Source: Streptosporangiaceae bacterium
GTDB taxonomy: Bacteria > Actinomycetota > Actinomycetes > Streptosporangiales > Streptosporangiaceae
NCBI GenBank assembly: GCA_030041275.1
Contig: JASHOE010000063.1
Location: 1-64,000, forward strand
DNA: 64,000 nt
Reading direction: 5' to 3'
Shown here: positions 1-10,661 of the stretch, piece by piece
How positions within the stretch are numbered: the first letter of the stretch is position 1
Layout: every line of letters starts with the position of its first letter
Notes under the pieces: generated by a model
What the model saw: the letters and a program-made list of their open reading frames with translations, nothing else
Databases searched by the model: none
What the model was told of the DNA's origin: nothing
Made by a program: the position numbers and the translations under genes

Positions 1-198
1 CGCGCGGAACTGCACGTCGGAGTAGGACGCGAACAGGCCCTCGTCACCGTCGGCCCGGATGCAGACCTCCGTTGCCACGTCACCGAACAACCCGAGCACA
101 TAAGCGCCATCCACCAGGTTCCCCCCGTAGTGGGCGTCTCCGTACTTCACGTACCTGCGGTGCGTCACGGACAGGCCGACCGGGCTGCCGCCGTTCAC
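1..198 (-). CDS. kal: 3-aminobutyryl-CoA ammonia lyase (Kal-like hotdog protein), truncated by window edge
   Basis: Reverse-strand translation [66 protein letters not shown], typical of Kal; GTG start at 198 overlaps kamE stop. Confidence 0.8.
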   Translation of the reverse strand, partial: MNGGSPVGLSVTHRRYVKYGDAHYGGNLVDGAYVLGLFGDVATEVCIRADGDEGLFASYSDVQFRA

Positions 199-974
199 GC
201 GGCACCCCTCTGCGGAGCTTGCGGGGCGAGCGCGTGGGCCAGGTAGCTGGCCACCTCGCGCGGCGTGGTGCCGCGGCCGAAGACCTTGTCCACGCCGAGG
301 TCGCGTGCGGCGTTCGGGTCGAACCGCGGCCCGCCGACCACCAGCAGCGGCCGGCGCTCGCCGAGCTCGCGCCGGAACGCCCCGGCCATCTCCCGGGTGT
401 TCGACAGGTGGGCGTCACGCTGGGTGACCACCTGGCTGACCAGGACCGCGTCGGCGTGCTCGGCCGCGGCCCGGGCGACCAGGTCCGCGACGCTGACCTG
501 CGAGCCCATGTTCACCACGCGGATCTCCCGGTAGTACTCCAGCCCCTTTTCCCCCGCATGCCCCTTCACGTTCAGGATCGCGTCGATGCCGACCGTGTGC
601 GCGTCGGTGCCGATGCACGCGCCCACCACGACCAGCTTGCGGCCGAGCGCCGAACGGATCCGCAGGTTCACTTCCGCCGCCGGGAGCACGGGGAACTCGC
701 GCTCGGCCACCGTCACGGCCGACAAGTCGACCACGTGGCCGACCCGCCCGTAGACGATGAAGAAGGTGAAGTCGGGTCCCATCCCCTTGGCGTGCACGAC
801 CATCGCCGGGTCCAGGCCCATCTTGGCCGCGAGCTGCAGCGCGGCGCCCTCGGCCCGGGCGCGCTCGGCCTCATCGCCGAACGGCACGGGCAGCGTGAAC
901 GACAGCTGCACCCGCCCGTCGCCGGTGGTGTCGCCGTACGGCCGCACCACCCCTACTCTCCCGGTCGGGCTCAT
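195..974 (-). CDS. kamE: Lysine 5,6-aminomutase beta subunit (B12-binding)
   Basis: 259 aa [30 protein letters not shown] and B12-binding fold sequence typical of KamE; adjacent to kamD. Confidence 0.92.
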   Translation of the reverse strand: MSPTGRVGVVRPYGDTTGDGRVQLSFTLPVPFGDEAERARAEGAALQLAAKMGLDPAMVVHAKGMGPDFTFFIVYGRVGHVVDLSAVTVAEREFPVLPAAEVNLRIRSALGRKLVVVGACIGTDAHTVGIDAILNVKGHAGEKGLEYYREIRVVNMGSQVSVADLVARAAAEHADAVLVSQVVTQRDAHLSNTREMAGAFRRELGERRPLLVVGGPRFDPNAARDLGVDKVFGRGTTPREVASYLAHALAPQAPQRGAA

Positions 975-2557
975 CTGGTCACCTCCACAGGCCGCGCCGA
1001 TTCCCGACCGGCCTCCAGCAGCTCGGCCGCGGGGTTGTAGTAGCCCTCGGCGCGCTCGACCACTCCGTCCAGGCCCCGGCCGCCGCCGGGAGGGCGCTTC
1101 GTCACCCCGAACGTGCCCTCCGCGATCGCGTTCAGCAGTCCCTGCGAGCCGATCGTACGCAGCAGGTCGACGGCCTCGCCGAGGACCTGCCGGGCCCGCT
1201 GGGCGACCAAGCCGTCCGGCTCCGGCCGGAACGAGGCGCCGAGCCGCCCGGCCGCGCGGCGCACGTAGCGGACGTTCTCCAGGGCCAGATCACGGTCGGA
1301 CAGGAACGGGGTGTGGATGCCCTCGGTCATCATCCCGATGAGCAGGATGGACTGGTCCGTCATCACCCCGCACAGGTTGAAGAACGCGTCCAGCAGGTAT
1401 CCGGCGAATACGTTGCCGGTCATGTGCTTGGTCGGCGGCATGTACTTCAGCGGCGCGTCCGGGAACAGCTCCCTGATCAGCTGCGCGTGAGCCAGCTCGA
1501 GCAGGAACGAGTCCGGCAGCTCGGGGTTGATCTCGAACGCGTGCCCCAGCCCGAGCTGGCCGTCGGCGAGCCCCGCCTCGCGGCCGAAGAACTCGTTCAG
1601 CAGCTGCGACACGACCACGGTGTGCGCCGCGTCCACCGCGTCGGCGGTGGTCAGGTAGTTGTCCTCGCCGGTGTTGATGACGATGCCCGCCCGCGCGTGC
1701 ACCTGCCGCGAGAACCGCTGGTCGATGAAGGTCCGCACCGGGTTGATGTCGCGGAAGATGATGCCGTACATGCAGTCGTTCAGCATCATGTCCAGCCGCT
1801 CGAGCCCGGCCAGCGAGGCGATCTCCGGCATGCAAAGACCGGAGGCGTAGTTGGTCAGCCGGACGTAGCGCCCGAGCTCGCGGGAGACGTCGTCCAGCGC
1901 GGCGCGCATCAGCCGGAAGTTCTCCTGAGTCGCGTAGGTCCCCGCGTACCCCTCCCTGGTCGCGCCCTCCGGCACGTAGTCCAGCAGCGACTGCCCCGTG
2001 GACCTGATCACCGCGATGACGTCGGCCCCCTCCCGCGCCGCCGCCTGGGCCTGCGGGATGTCCTCGTAGATGTCGCCGGTCGCGACGATCAGGTAGATCC
2101 ACGGCATCGGCGGGTCCGACGTGGCGGCCACCATCCGGTGCCGCTCGGCCCGCTGGGCATCGATCCGGGAGATTCCTTTTTTCACCGAACGGTCCGCGCT
2201 TTCACGGGCCGCGTCAGCATCATCGCCCGCGGGAAGACGGAACTTGACCAGCCCCGCCCCGGCGTCGACGGCCAGCGTGCGCAGGTCCGGGTAGCCGCCG
2301 GCCAGCATCGCGTCCCAGACCGGCAGGGCGGTCCCGTGCTCCAGCCCGACCGATTCCCGGACCGCGTCGGTCAGCCGGTTCACCCACGGCATCCCGTCTT
2401 CGTCGGCCCCCTCCAGCCCGGCCAGCCGCAGCACGGCCCGTTCCACCGACACGGTGGTGTGCGTCCGCGCGAGTTCCACCACCGGCTGCCCAGCCCGCCT
2501 GGCCAGCTCGCGGGCCTGCGCCACTACCGCCGGATCGAGGTTCAGCTTTCCTGTCAC
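971..2557 (-). CDS. kamD: Lysine 5,6-aminomutase alpha subunit
   Basis: 528 aa from GTG at 2557 (GGAGG upstream); KLNLDPAVVAQARELARRAGQPVV... PPTKHMTGNVFAGYLLDAFFNLCG; overlaps kdd stop. Confidence 0.93.
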   Translation of the reverse strand: MTGKLNLDPAVVAQARELARRAGQPVVELARTHTTVSVERAVLRLAGLEGADEDGMPWVNRLTDAVRESVGLEHGTALPVWDAMLAGGYPDLRTLAVDAGAGLVKFRLPAGDDADAARESADRSVKKGISRIDAQRAERHRMVAATSDPPMPWIYLIVATGDIYEDIPQAQAAAREGADVIAVIRSTGQSLLDYVPEGATREGYAGTYATQENFRLMRAALDDVSRELGRYVRLTNYASGLCMPEIASLAGLERLDMMLNDCMYGIIFRDINPVRTFIDQRFSRQVHARAGIVINTGEDNYLTTADAVDAAHTVVVSQLLNEFFGREAGLADGQLGLGHAFEINPELPDSFLLELAHAQLIRELFPDAPLKYMPPTKHMTGNVFAGYLLDAFFNLCGVMTDQSILLIGMMTEGIHTPFLSDRDLALENVRYVRRAAGRLGASFRPEPDGLVAQRARQVLGEAVDLLRTIGSQGLLNAIAEGTFGVTKRPPGGGRGLDGVVERAEGYYNPAAELLEAGRESARPVEVTR

Positions 2558-3627
2558 CGCTGGCCTCCTTCGGCGCCGTGAGCTGACAGGCGTTGCTCGA
2601 ACAGGGCGCGCAGCGCCGGCGTGGTCCGGACCAGGTCGAGCGCGAGCTCGGCGTGACCCGGTACGTACCCGTTGCCCACCAGCATCGTCACGTCCGCGGC
2701 CACGCCCTCGGCGCTCAGCGCGGCGGAGCTGAACGAGGTCGCCATCGAGAAGAAGATCACCGTCCCGGCCTGGGCCGTGGACAAGATCGCGCCCCCTTCG
2801 CAGCCGGCCACGTCGACGCAGACGACGGTCACGTCGGCCGGGCCGCCGGCGGCTTGCACCGCGCGGGCCAGGCCCGCGGGGTCCCTGGCGTCGGCGATGA
2901 CGACCGCGTCCACCAGCCCGCCGGCCTCCCGCAGCAGTGCCGCCTCGGCCTGGGCGGGGACGACGCCGATGACCCTGGCCGCCCCGGCCTGGCGCGCAGC
3001 CGCTGCCGACAGCGAGCCGCTCTTGCCTGCCGCGCCGACGATGAGGGCCACTGGCCCCTGGCCCGCCCTGGAGCCCGCGGTGACGACGCGCTTGGTCAGG
3101 GCCGGGGCGCCGCAGACGTCGAGAACCGCGAGTGACAGCGGTACCGGGAGGTCGTCGGGGAGAACAGCGGCGATGGACCGGGCGAACAAGATGGCGTGGC
3201 CCTCGCACGGGACCTGCTCGGACTGCCCGTCCCAGCGGGCGAGCGAGTCGGTGATGACCAGAGGGGTCAGGGTCAGGGAGACCAGCGTGGCTATCCGCTG
3301 CCCGGGCTCGAGCCCCAGCGGGGAATCCGGGCCCACCTCCTCGACCGTGCCGGTCAGCATGCCGCCCGACCCGGTGACCGGATTCTGCATCTTGCCCCGG
3401 GTGGCGATGATCTCGACGACCGCAGCCCTGATCTTGTCCGGGTCGCCCGCGTAGGCCTCGCGGAGCTGGCGGTAGGAGGCGGCGTCCAGGTTCAGCCGGT
3501 CGACGCGGATCCGCACCTCATCGGCCGCGATCGCGGCGCTCGCGTCCAGCCGCCAGGCGGCCTGCGGCAGAACGCCGGGGGGGTCGAGGACGCGGCGGAG
3601 TCCGAGCGGCGAGAGCGTAGTGGTCAT
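2554..3627 (-). CDS. kdd: L-erythro-3,5-diaminohexanoate dehydrogenase
   Basis: 357 aa Zn-dehydrogenase-like protein with GSGGMLTGTVEEVGP, typical of Kdd; immediately upstream of kamDE. Confidence 0.9.
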   Translation of the reverse strand: MTTTLSPLGLRRVLDPPGVLPQAAWRLDASAAIAADEVRIRVDRLNLDAASYRQLREAYAGDPDKIRAAVVEIIATRGKMQNPVTGSGGMLTGTVEEVGPDSPLGLEPGQRIATLVSLTLTPLVITDSLARWDGQSEQVPCEGHAILFARSIAAVLPDDLPVPLSLAVLDVCGAPALTKRVVTAGSRAGQGPVALIVGAAGKSGSLSAAAARQAGAARVIGVVPAQAEAALLREAGGLVDAVVIADARDPAGLARAVQAAGGPADVTVVCVDVAGCEGGAILSTAQAGTVIFFSMATSFSSAALSAEGVAADVTMLVGNGYVPGHAELALDLVRTTPALRALFEQRLSAHGAEGGQR

Positions 3628-3704
3628 GCACGTGGTCCTTCCCGCAAGCCGGCCGGTGTAGGCCGGCCCGCGTCGACCTGCCCTGGGTGGGCAGGCGGGT
3701 GCGC

Positions 3705-3723
3705 AACAGGAAAATTTTCTGTT
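3705..3723. promoter_or_regulatory. Palindrome AACA-G-GAAAATTTTC-TGTT in the divergent kdd/kamA promoter region
   Basis: GAAAATTTTC is a perfect 10-bp palindrome, extended by AACA/TGTT with one extra base, in a locally AT-rich stretch. Confidence 0.4.
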
Positions 3724-3790
3724 ATAGTACCTTAATGCCGAAAGTTCTTAGGCATAGAGCGTGATATCAAGAAGATTTATTGCCACCCAG

Positions 3791-3927
3791 CTTCCGCCTC
3801 GCTCGTCAGGGCGGGCGGAAGAGTCCGGGTGAGCATCCGCACGTACGGGTGCGCCGACGGCCACGTAACCGACGGGCCGTTCCGAAGGATCTACGGTTCA
3901 CTACGTTTTGTACCGCAGGTCCTTCGG
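3791..3927 (+). ncRNA. Candidate structured 5' leader of kamA (four successive stem-loops)
   Basis: CTTCCGCC/GGCGGAAG (3791-3798/3814-3821), GCATCCG/CGGGTGC (3833-3839/3846-3852), ACGGCC/GGCCGT (3857-3862/3875-3880), CCGAAGGA/TCCTTCGG (3882-3889/3920-3927). Confidence 0.35.
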
Positions 3928-3956
3928 TATTATCCATAGATTGGAGGGCTTCGTCC

Positions 3957-5381
3957 ATGGTCTCGCAGCCTTACGTTTACAAGCGTCATGAGCTGGCCGA
4001 ACCCGACTGGCGCCGGTTCCCCGGCTGGGCCGAGGTGTCCGCCGAGGACTGGGAATCCGTGCAGTGGCAGCGCGCGCACTGCGTCAAGAACGCCCGCCAG
4101 CTGAGGCAGGTCACCGGCCCGGGGCTGGCCGAGGCGTTCTTCGACGACCTCGAGCGCGACCAGCGCGAGCGAGCCACCATGTCGATGCTGCTCCCGCCCC
4201 AGATGCTCAACACGATGGTGCCGTCCGGGTCGCCCGACCAGCCGGGCTTCACCGAGGCGTTCTACGCCGACCCGGTGCGCAGGTACATGATCCCGGCGTT
4301 CAGCGACCGGCGGGCCGACTGGCCCTCGCACCCGTACGCGCAGCGTGACTCGCTGCACGAGGCGGAGATGTGGGCCGTCGAGGGCCTCACCCACCGCTAC
4401 CCCACCAAGGTGCTCGCCGAGCTGCTGCCGACCTGCCCGCAGTACTGCGGCCACTGCACGCGGATGGACCTGGTGGGCAACCCGACCCCCGGGACCGACA
4501 AGCACAAGTTCGCGCTCGCCCGCGAAGACCGGCTCGACGCGATGCTGGCCTACCTGCGCCGCACGCCGGGGGTGCGCGACGTGGTGGTGTCCGGCGGGGA
4601 CGTGGCCAACCTGCCCTGGCCGCGACTGGAGTCGTTCGTGGCCGCGCTCCTCGAGATCGACTCGATCAGGGACATCAGGCTGGCCAGCAAGGCGCTGATG
4701 GGACTGCCCCAGCACTGGCTGTCTGACCAGGTCCGGGCCGGCATGGCCCGGCTTGCTAGTACCGCCCGCTCGCGCGGCGTGAGCATCGCCATCCACACCC
4801 ACGTGAACTCGGCCCAGTCGGTGACGCCGCTGGTGGCCCGGGCCGCGCGGGCCATGCTGGAGGCCGGCGTGCGCGACGTGCGGAACCAGGGCGTCCTGCT
4901 GCGCGGGGTGAATGACAGCGCCGGGGCGCTGCTCGACCTGTGCTTTGCCCTGCTCGATGAGGCCGCGATCATGCCGTACTACTTCTACATGTGCGACATG
5001 ATCCCCGGCAGCGAGCACTGGCGGCTGACGCTGGCCGAGGGCCAGTCGCTGCAGCACGACATCATGGGCTACCTGCCGGGGTTCGCGACCCCGCGGATGG
5101 TGTGCGACGTGCCCTACGTCGGCAAGCGCTGGCTGCACCAGGTGGCCAGGTACGATGCCGAGCGCGGCATCTCCTACTGGACCAAGAACTACCACACCGC
5201 CATCGAGCAGGATGACGAGCTGGCGCTCAGCCGCGAGTACCCCTACTACGACCCCATCTACATGCTGCCCGAATCCGGCCAGGCCTGGTGGCGGTCCCTG
5301 GCTGCCCGTCCGCTGGCCGGCGCCGCGGAGGTGGTCACGATCGCTGGTAGCGGCGGGAAAGCTCGTCAAGATGCTGTCTGA
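3957..5381 (+). CDS. kamA: Lysine 2,3-aminomutase family radical SAM protein
   Basis: Radical SAM CxxxCxxC as CPQYCGHC (4434-4457); KamA-type sequence throughout; ATG at 3957 preceded by TTGGAGGG. Confidence 0.88.
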   Translation: MVSQPYVYKRHELAEPDWRRFPGWAEVSAEDWESVQWQRAHCVKNARQLRQVTGPGLAEAFFDDLERDQRERATMSMLLPPQMLNTMVPSGSPDQPGFTEAFYADPVRRYMIPAFSDRRADWPSHPYAQRDSLHEAEMWAVEGLTHRYPTKVLAELLPTCPQYCGHCTRMDLVGNPTPGTDKHKFALAREDRLDAMLAYLRRTPGVRDVVVSGGDVANLPWPRLESFVAALLEIDSIRDIRLASKALMGLPQHWLSDQVRAGMARLASTARSRGVSIAIHTHVNSAQSVTPLVARAARAMLEAGVRDVRNQGVLLRGVNDSAGALLDLCFALLDEAAIMPYYFYMCDMIPGSEHWRLTLAEGQSLQHDIMGYLPGFATPRMVCDVPYVGKRWLHQVARYDAERGISYWTKNYHTAIEQDDELALSREYPYYDPIYMLPESGQAWWRSLAARPLAGAAEVVTIAGSGGKARQDAV

Positions 5382-6396
5382 CCGCCGGCCACTCGGCGGC
5401 GGTGATGCTGAAGCGCGCCGAGTCGCGGGGCTTCCCGTCCGCGTCTAGCCGGTGCGCACGCAGGGTGCCCTCGTAGCGCGCGCCGATTCGCCGCATCGCG
5501 TCCCGTGACCGCTGGTTCCGCGCGTCGGTGTGCAGGCACACGGCCTGCACCTGCCAGACCTCGAAGGCGTGCGTCAGCATAAGGCGCTTCATCTCGGTGT
5601 TCGCGCCGGTCCTGATCGCCTTCGGGCTGAGCCAGGTGTAGCCGATCTCACAGCCGTCGGGCCCGGTCCGGTGCTGGCCGGCGGGCCAGGCCCAGTAGCT
5701 GAGATCGAAGAATCGCGTCGAGCCGATCACCGCGTCGTCCTCGGCGCGGACCACCGCGAAGGGCACCGCCGTCCCGCGGTCCCGGGCCGCTATCGCGGTC
5801 TCGACGTACTCGCGGGCCTGGGCCTCGTCTTGCGGCACCGGGGACCAGCGGTACAACTCGCCGCCGTCGGCGGCCGCGGCGACCAGCCCGGGCACGTGCT
5901 GAGGCCGCAGCGGCTCCAGGCGGACGAGCTCGCCAGTCAGCCTCGGGGAGACGATCCCCGCCGGGCTGCCCGTCTCCCCATCCGCCCCCGGGCGCTCGAG
6001 GTAGCGGCCATCGGGCGAGGCGAAGCCGAACTGCCGGTACAGGCCGTGCGCGTCGGAGGTGTGCAGCATCCAGCGCCAGCCGGAGCCCGGCCCGTCCTCG
6101 ATCATCATCCGCACGATGGCCTGGCCGAGCCCGGCGCCGCGGTGCTCGGGCAGCACGTACACATCGGACAGGTAGGCGGCTCCGCCGTCGCCGAACGCGC
6201 GGGCGAAGCCGACCATGGCCCCGGTCCGGTCGTAGGCGCCCACGACGCGCCAGGCCGCCCCGATCTGGCGCCTGATGTCCTCGCCGCCACGCCACCGCCC
6301 CCAGTAGGCCGCGGTGGTCAAGAACGCCACCGCGGCCGCGGCGTCGACCCGGTCCGGGTCGTCGTCGATCTCGTAGTCACCGGCGGCAATACGCAT
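5335..6396 (-). CDS. Tandem GNAT-domain acetyltransferase
   Basis: N-terminal GNAT (VYVLPEHRGAGLGQAIVRMMI) and C-terminal RimJ/RimL-like GNAT (IGYTWLSPKAIRTGANTEMKRLMLTHAFE); ATG at 6396 with upstream GGAGGTG. Confidence 0.8.
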   Translation of the reverse strand: MRIAAGDYEIDDDPDRVDAAAAVAFLTTAAYWGRWRGGEDIRRQIGAAWRVVGAYDRTGAMVGFARAFGDGGAAYLSDVYVLPEHRGAGLGQAIVRMMIEDGPGSGWRWMLHTSDAHGLYRQFGFASPDGRYLERPGADGETGSPAGIVSPRLTGELVRLEPLRPQHVPGLVAAAADGGELYRWSPVPQDEAQAREYVETAIAARDRGTAVPFAVVRAEDDAVIGSTRFFDLSYWAWPAGQHRTGPDGCEIGYTWLSPKAIRTGANTEMKRLMLTHAFEVWQVQAVCLHTDARNQRSRDAMRRIGARYEGTLRAHRLDADGKPRDSARFSITAAEWPAVRQHLDELSRRYQRS

Positions 6397-6514
6397 CACG
6401 GCACCTCCAGCGTGTCCAGGGCTTGATCGGTTGCGGGTCGTTCGGTCCCCGCGCGGATCAGCCGGACTGTTCAAGGGTTCCCGCCGAGCCGACGAGAGCC
6501 GCGGCTGATTCGGG

Positions 6515-7465
6515 CTACCGCTGGCCGGCCAGCTCGGTGTCGAGTTCGCCGAGGACCCGGTAGCAGGGCAGGACGTCGCGGACGCTGGAGTTGGGCTCGC
6601 GCCCCTGGCGGATCGCGCTGATGAACTCGCGGTCCTGCAACTCGATGCCGTTGACCGAGACGTCGACCGCGGATACGTCGACGGGCTCCTCGCGGCCGGT
6701 CACCAGGTCGTCGTACCGCGCGATGTAGGTGCCGTTGTCGCAGATGTAGCGGAAGAAGCTGCCGAGCGGCCCGTCGTTGTTGAAGCTCAGCGACAGCGTG
6801 CAGATGCGGCCGGCCGGAGTCCGCAGCTGGATGGACATGTCCATCGCGATGCCCAGCTCAGGGTGGTGGGGGCCCTGCACGGCGTGGGCGACCTGGACGT
6901 CCTCGGCGGTCTGGTAGCCGAACAGGTCGACGGTGTGCGCGGCGTGGTGCCACAGCAGGTTATCGGTCCAGCTGCGGGGCTGGCCCAGGGCGTTCATGTT
7001 CGTGCGGCGGAAGAAGTACGTCTGCACGTCCATCTGCTGGATCGACAGCTCGCCCGCGGCGATGCGGCGGTGAATCCACTGATGCGACGGGTTGAATCGG
7101 CGGGTGTGCCCGACCATGCAGGTCAGGCCGGTCTCCCGCTGCACCGCCGCGACCTGCTGCGCGTCCGGCCAGCTGTCCGCCAGCGGAATCTCGACCTGGA
7201 CATGCTTACCCGCGCGCATCGCCGCGATGGCCTGGCGGGCGTGCAGCTGCGTCGGGGTACACAAGATGACCGCGTCGGTGTCGTCGCTGGCCAGCACGTC
7301 GTCCAGGTCGGTCGAGGCGCGCGGGACGCCGTACTTGCGCGCCACCTCCTCGGCCTGTTCCAGCCTGTGGCTGACCACGGACGTGACGGTGACGCCGTCG
7401 ATGACCGCCAGGGCGTCCAGGTGCTTGAGGCCGAAGGCGCCGGTCCCGGCGAGTGCGATGCGCAT
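6515..7465 (-). CDS. ligC: 4-carboxy-2-hydroxymuconate-6-semialdehyde dehydrogenase (Gfo/Idh/MocA family)
   Basis: MRIALAGTGAFGLKHLDAL Rossmann motif; last gene of the protocatechuate 4,5-cleavage operon. Confidence 0.85.
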   Translation of the reverse strand: MRIALAGTGAFGLKHLDALAVIDGVTVTSVVSHRLEQAEEVARKYGVPRASTDLDDVLASDDTDAVILCTPTQLHARQAIAAMRAGKHVQVEIPLADSWPDAQQVAAVQRETGLTCMVGHTRRFNPSHQWIHRRIAAGELSIQQMDVQTYFFRRTNMNALGQPRSWTDNLLWHHAAHTVDLFGYQTAEDVQVAHAVQGPHHPELGIAMDMSIQLRTPAGRICTLSLSFNNDGPLGSFFRYICDNGTYIARYDDLVTGREEPVDVSAVDVSVNGIELQDREFISAIRQGREPNSSVRDVLPCYRVLGELDTELAGQR

Positions 7466-7469
7466 GGGC

Positions 7470-8729
<1,260 letters not shown>

Positions 8730-8733
<4 letters not shown>

Positions 8734-9641
8734 CGCTCCTCCCAGTACAGGCGCTGCGGGTTGTCGACCAGCAGTCGGCGCTGCAGGTCGTCGGTCGTGG
8801 CGATCCGCGGGATGAGGTCCACCAGGGCGCCGTCGTCGGGCATGTGGCTCTTCATGTTCGGGTGCGGCCAGTCGGTCCCCCACAAGACCCGGTCCGGGAA
8901 CGCCTCGATGATGCGGCGCGCGAAGGGGACATAGTCCGCGTACTGCGGCGGGCCGGAGACCGACAGGCGTTCCGCGCCGCTCACCTTGGACCAGACGTTC
9001 TCGTTCTCGTGCAGGAAGCGCAGGTACAACGCGAAGCCGGGCCCGTCGACCGGCTGGGACACATCCGGCCGGCCCATGTGGTCAACCACCACCACCGTCG
9101 GCAGGTTACTGAACAGGCCCCACCGCTCGGCCAGGTCCGCGGCCTCGAAGTACACCACGACGTGCCAGCCGAGCTCGGCCACCAGGTCGGTCAGCCCCAG
9201 GTAGTAGTCATCTGGCTTGGGGTCGGCCAGCCGCCTGACGAAGTTGAAGCGGATGCCGCGGACGCCGGCTGCGTGCAAGTCGGCCAGCTCGGCCGCTGAT
9301 ACGCCGGGCCGGATGGTCGCGACGCCACGGGCGCGTCCGCCGGCCGCCACCAGGGCGTCCGCCAGGGCCCGGTTGTCGGCTCCGTGGCAGGTCGCCTGGA
9401 CGATGACGTTGCGTTCGAAGCCGAGGAAGTCGCGCAGCGCGAACAGCTGCTCCTTGCCGGCGTCGGTCGGGGTGTACTTGCGCTCCGGGGCGTAAGGAAA
9501 CACGTCCCCCGGGCCGAACACGTGGCAATGGGCGTCGACCGCGCCGGGCGGCGGAAGGTAGCCCGGCTTGCTCGGGTCCGGATCGAACGACAGCCAGTCG
9601 GCGTCGGGCTGGGGCGGGGGGGCGGGACGCTGAGCAGTCAT
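8730..9641 (-). CDS. ligI: 2-pyrone-4,6-dicarboxylate hydrolase (amidohydrolase)
   Basis: GAVDAHCHVFGP... VVDHMGRPD... VLWGTDWPHPNMK. Confidence 0.9.
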
Positions 9642-10661
9642 CTACCGTCCTCGTGCGCGCAGCGCTCGGTCCAGGCGCGGGTAGACCCGCCGGGCGTTGC
9701 CGGAGTACGCCTTGGCCGCGTCGGCCTCGGCCAGGCCGAGCGCGTCGATGTAGCGCTTGGTGTCGTCGAAGTGATGCCCGGTCTGCGGGTCGATGCCGCG
9801 GACCGCGCCGACCATCTCCGAGCCGAACAGGATGTTGCCGACGTCGATCACGTCGAACAGCAGGTCGATGCCGGGCTGGTGGTAGACGCAGGTGTCGAAG
9901 AACACGTTCCGCATCACGTGCTCGGCCAGCGGCGGCTTGTTCAGCATGTCGGCCAGCCCGCGGTAGCGGCCCCAGTGGTAGGGAACCGCGCCGCCGCCGT
10001 GCGGGATCACCAGCCGCAGGCCGGGGAAGTCGGCGAACAGGTCCCCCTGGATGAACTGCATGAACGCCGTGGTGTCGGCGTTGATGTAGTGGGCACCGGT
10101 GGCGTGGAAGTTCGGGTTGCAGCTGGCCGACACGTGCACCATCGCGGGCACGTCCAGCTCGCACATCTTCTCGTAGACCGGGTACCAGTACCGGTCGGTG
10201 AGCGGCGGCGAGGTCCACCGGCCGCCGCTCGGGTCCGGGTTCAGGTTGCAGCCCACGAAGCCGAGCTCGAGCACGCAGCGCTCCAGCTCGGCGACCGACG
10301 CCTTCAGGTCGGCGCCGGGCGACTGCGGCAGCTGGCAGACTCCGATGAACGTGTCGGGGAACAGCCCGACCACCCGGGCGATCAGGTCGTTGCAGGCCCG
10401 CGACCACTCGCCGCTGATCCGCTCGTCGCCCTCGTGGTGGGCCATGGCCGACGCCCGCGGCGAGAAGATGGTCATGTCGGCGCCGCGCTCGCGGAGCAGC
10501 CTGAGCTGGTTCCGCTCGATCGATTCGCGGATCTCGTCGTCGGCGATCGAGGGGTAGGGCGGCGACGGGCGGCCCTCGGCGAAGGCCGACAACTGACTTT
10601 TACGCCACGTCTCGTGCTGGGGCGGGGCGGTCGTGTAATGGCCGTGGCAGTCGATGATCAC
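9642..10661 (-). CDS. ligJ: 4-oxalomesaconate hydratase
   Basis: [14 protein letters not shown]... YHWGRYRGLADM... GSEMVGAVRGIDPQTG; GTG start overlapping the upstream tautomerase gene. Confidence 0.88.
   Translation of the reverse strand: MIIDCHGHYTTAPPQHETWRKSQLSAFAEGRPSPPYPSIADDEIRESIERNQLRLLRERGADMTIFSPRASAMAHHEGDERISGEWSRACNDLIARVVGLFPDTFIGVCQLPQSPGADLKASVAELERCVLELGFVGCNLNPDPSGGRWTSPPLTDRYWYPVYEKMCELDVPAMVHVSASCNPNFHATGAHYINADTTAFMQFIQGDLFADFPGLRLVIPHGGGAVPYHWGRYRGLADMLNKPPLAEHVMRNVFFDTCVYHQPGIDLLFDVIDVGNILFGSEMVGAVRGIDPQTGHHFDDTKRYIDALGLAEADAAKAYSGNARRVYPRLDRALRARGR

Noticed and set aside
1313-2581. 422-aa plus-strand ORF opposite kamD
   Set aside because: Spurious antisense ORF; kamD on the minus strand is unambiguous
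3930-5369. 479-aa minus-strand ORF opposite kamA
   Set aside because: Spurious antisense ORF in high-GC DNA
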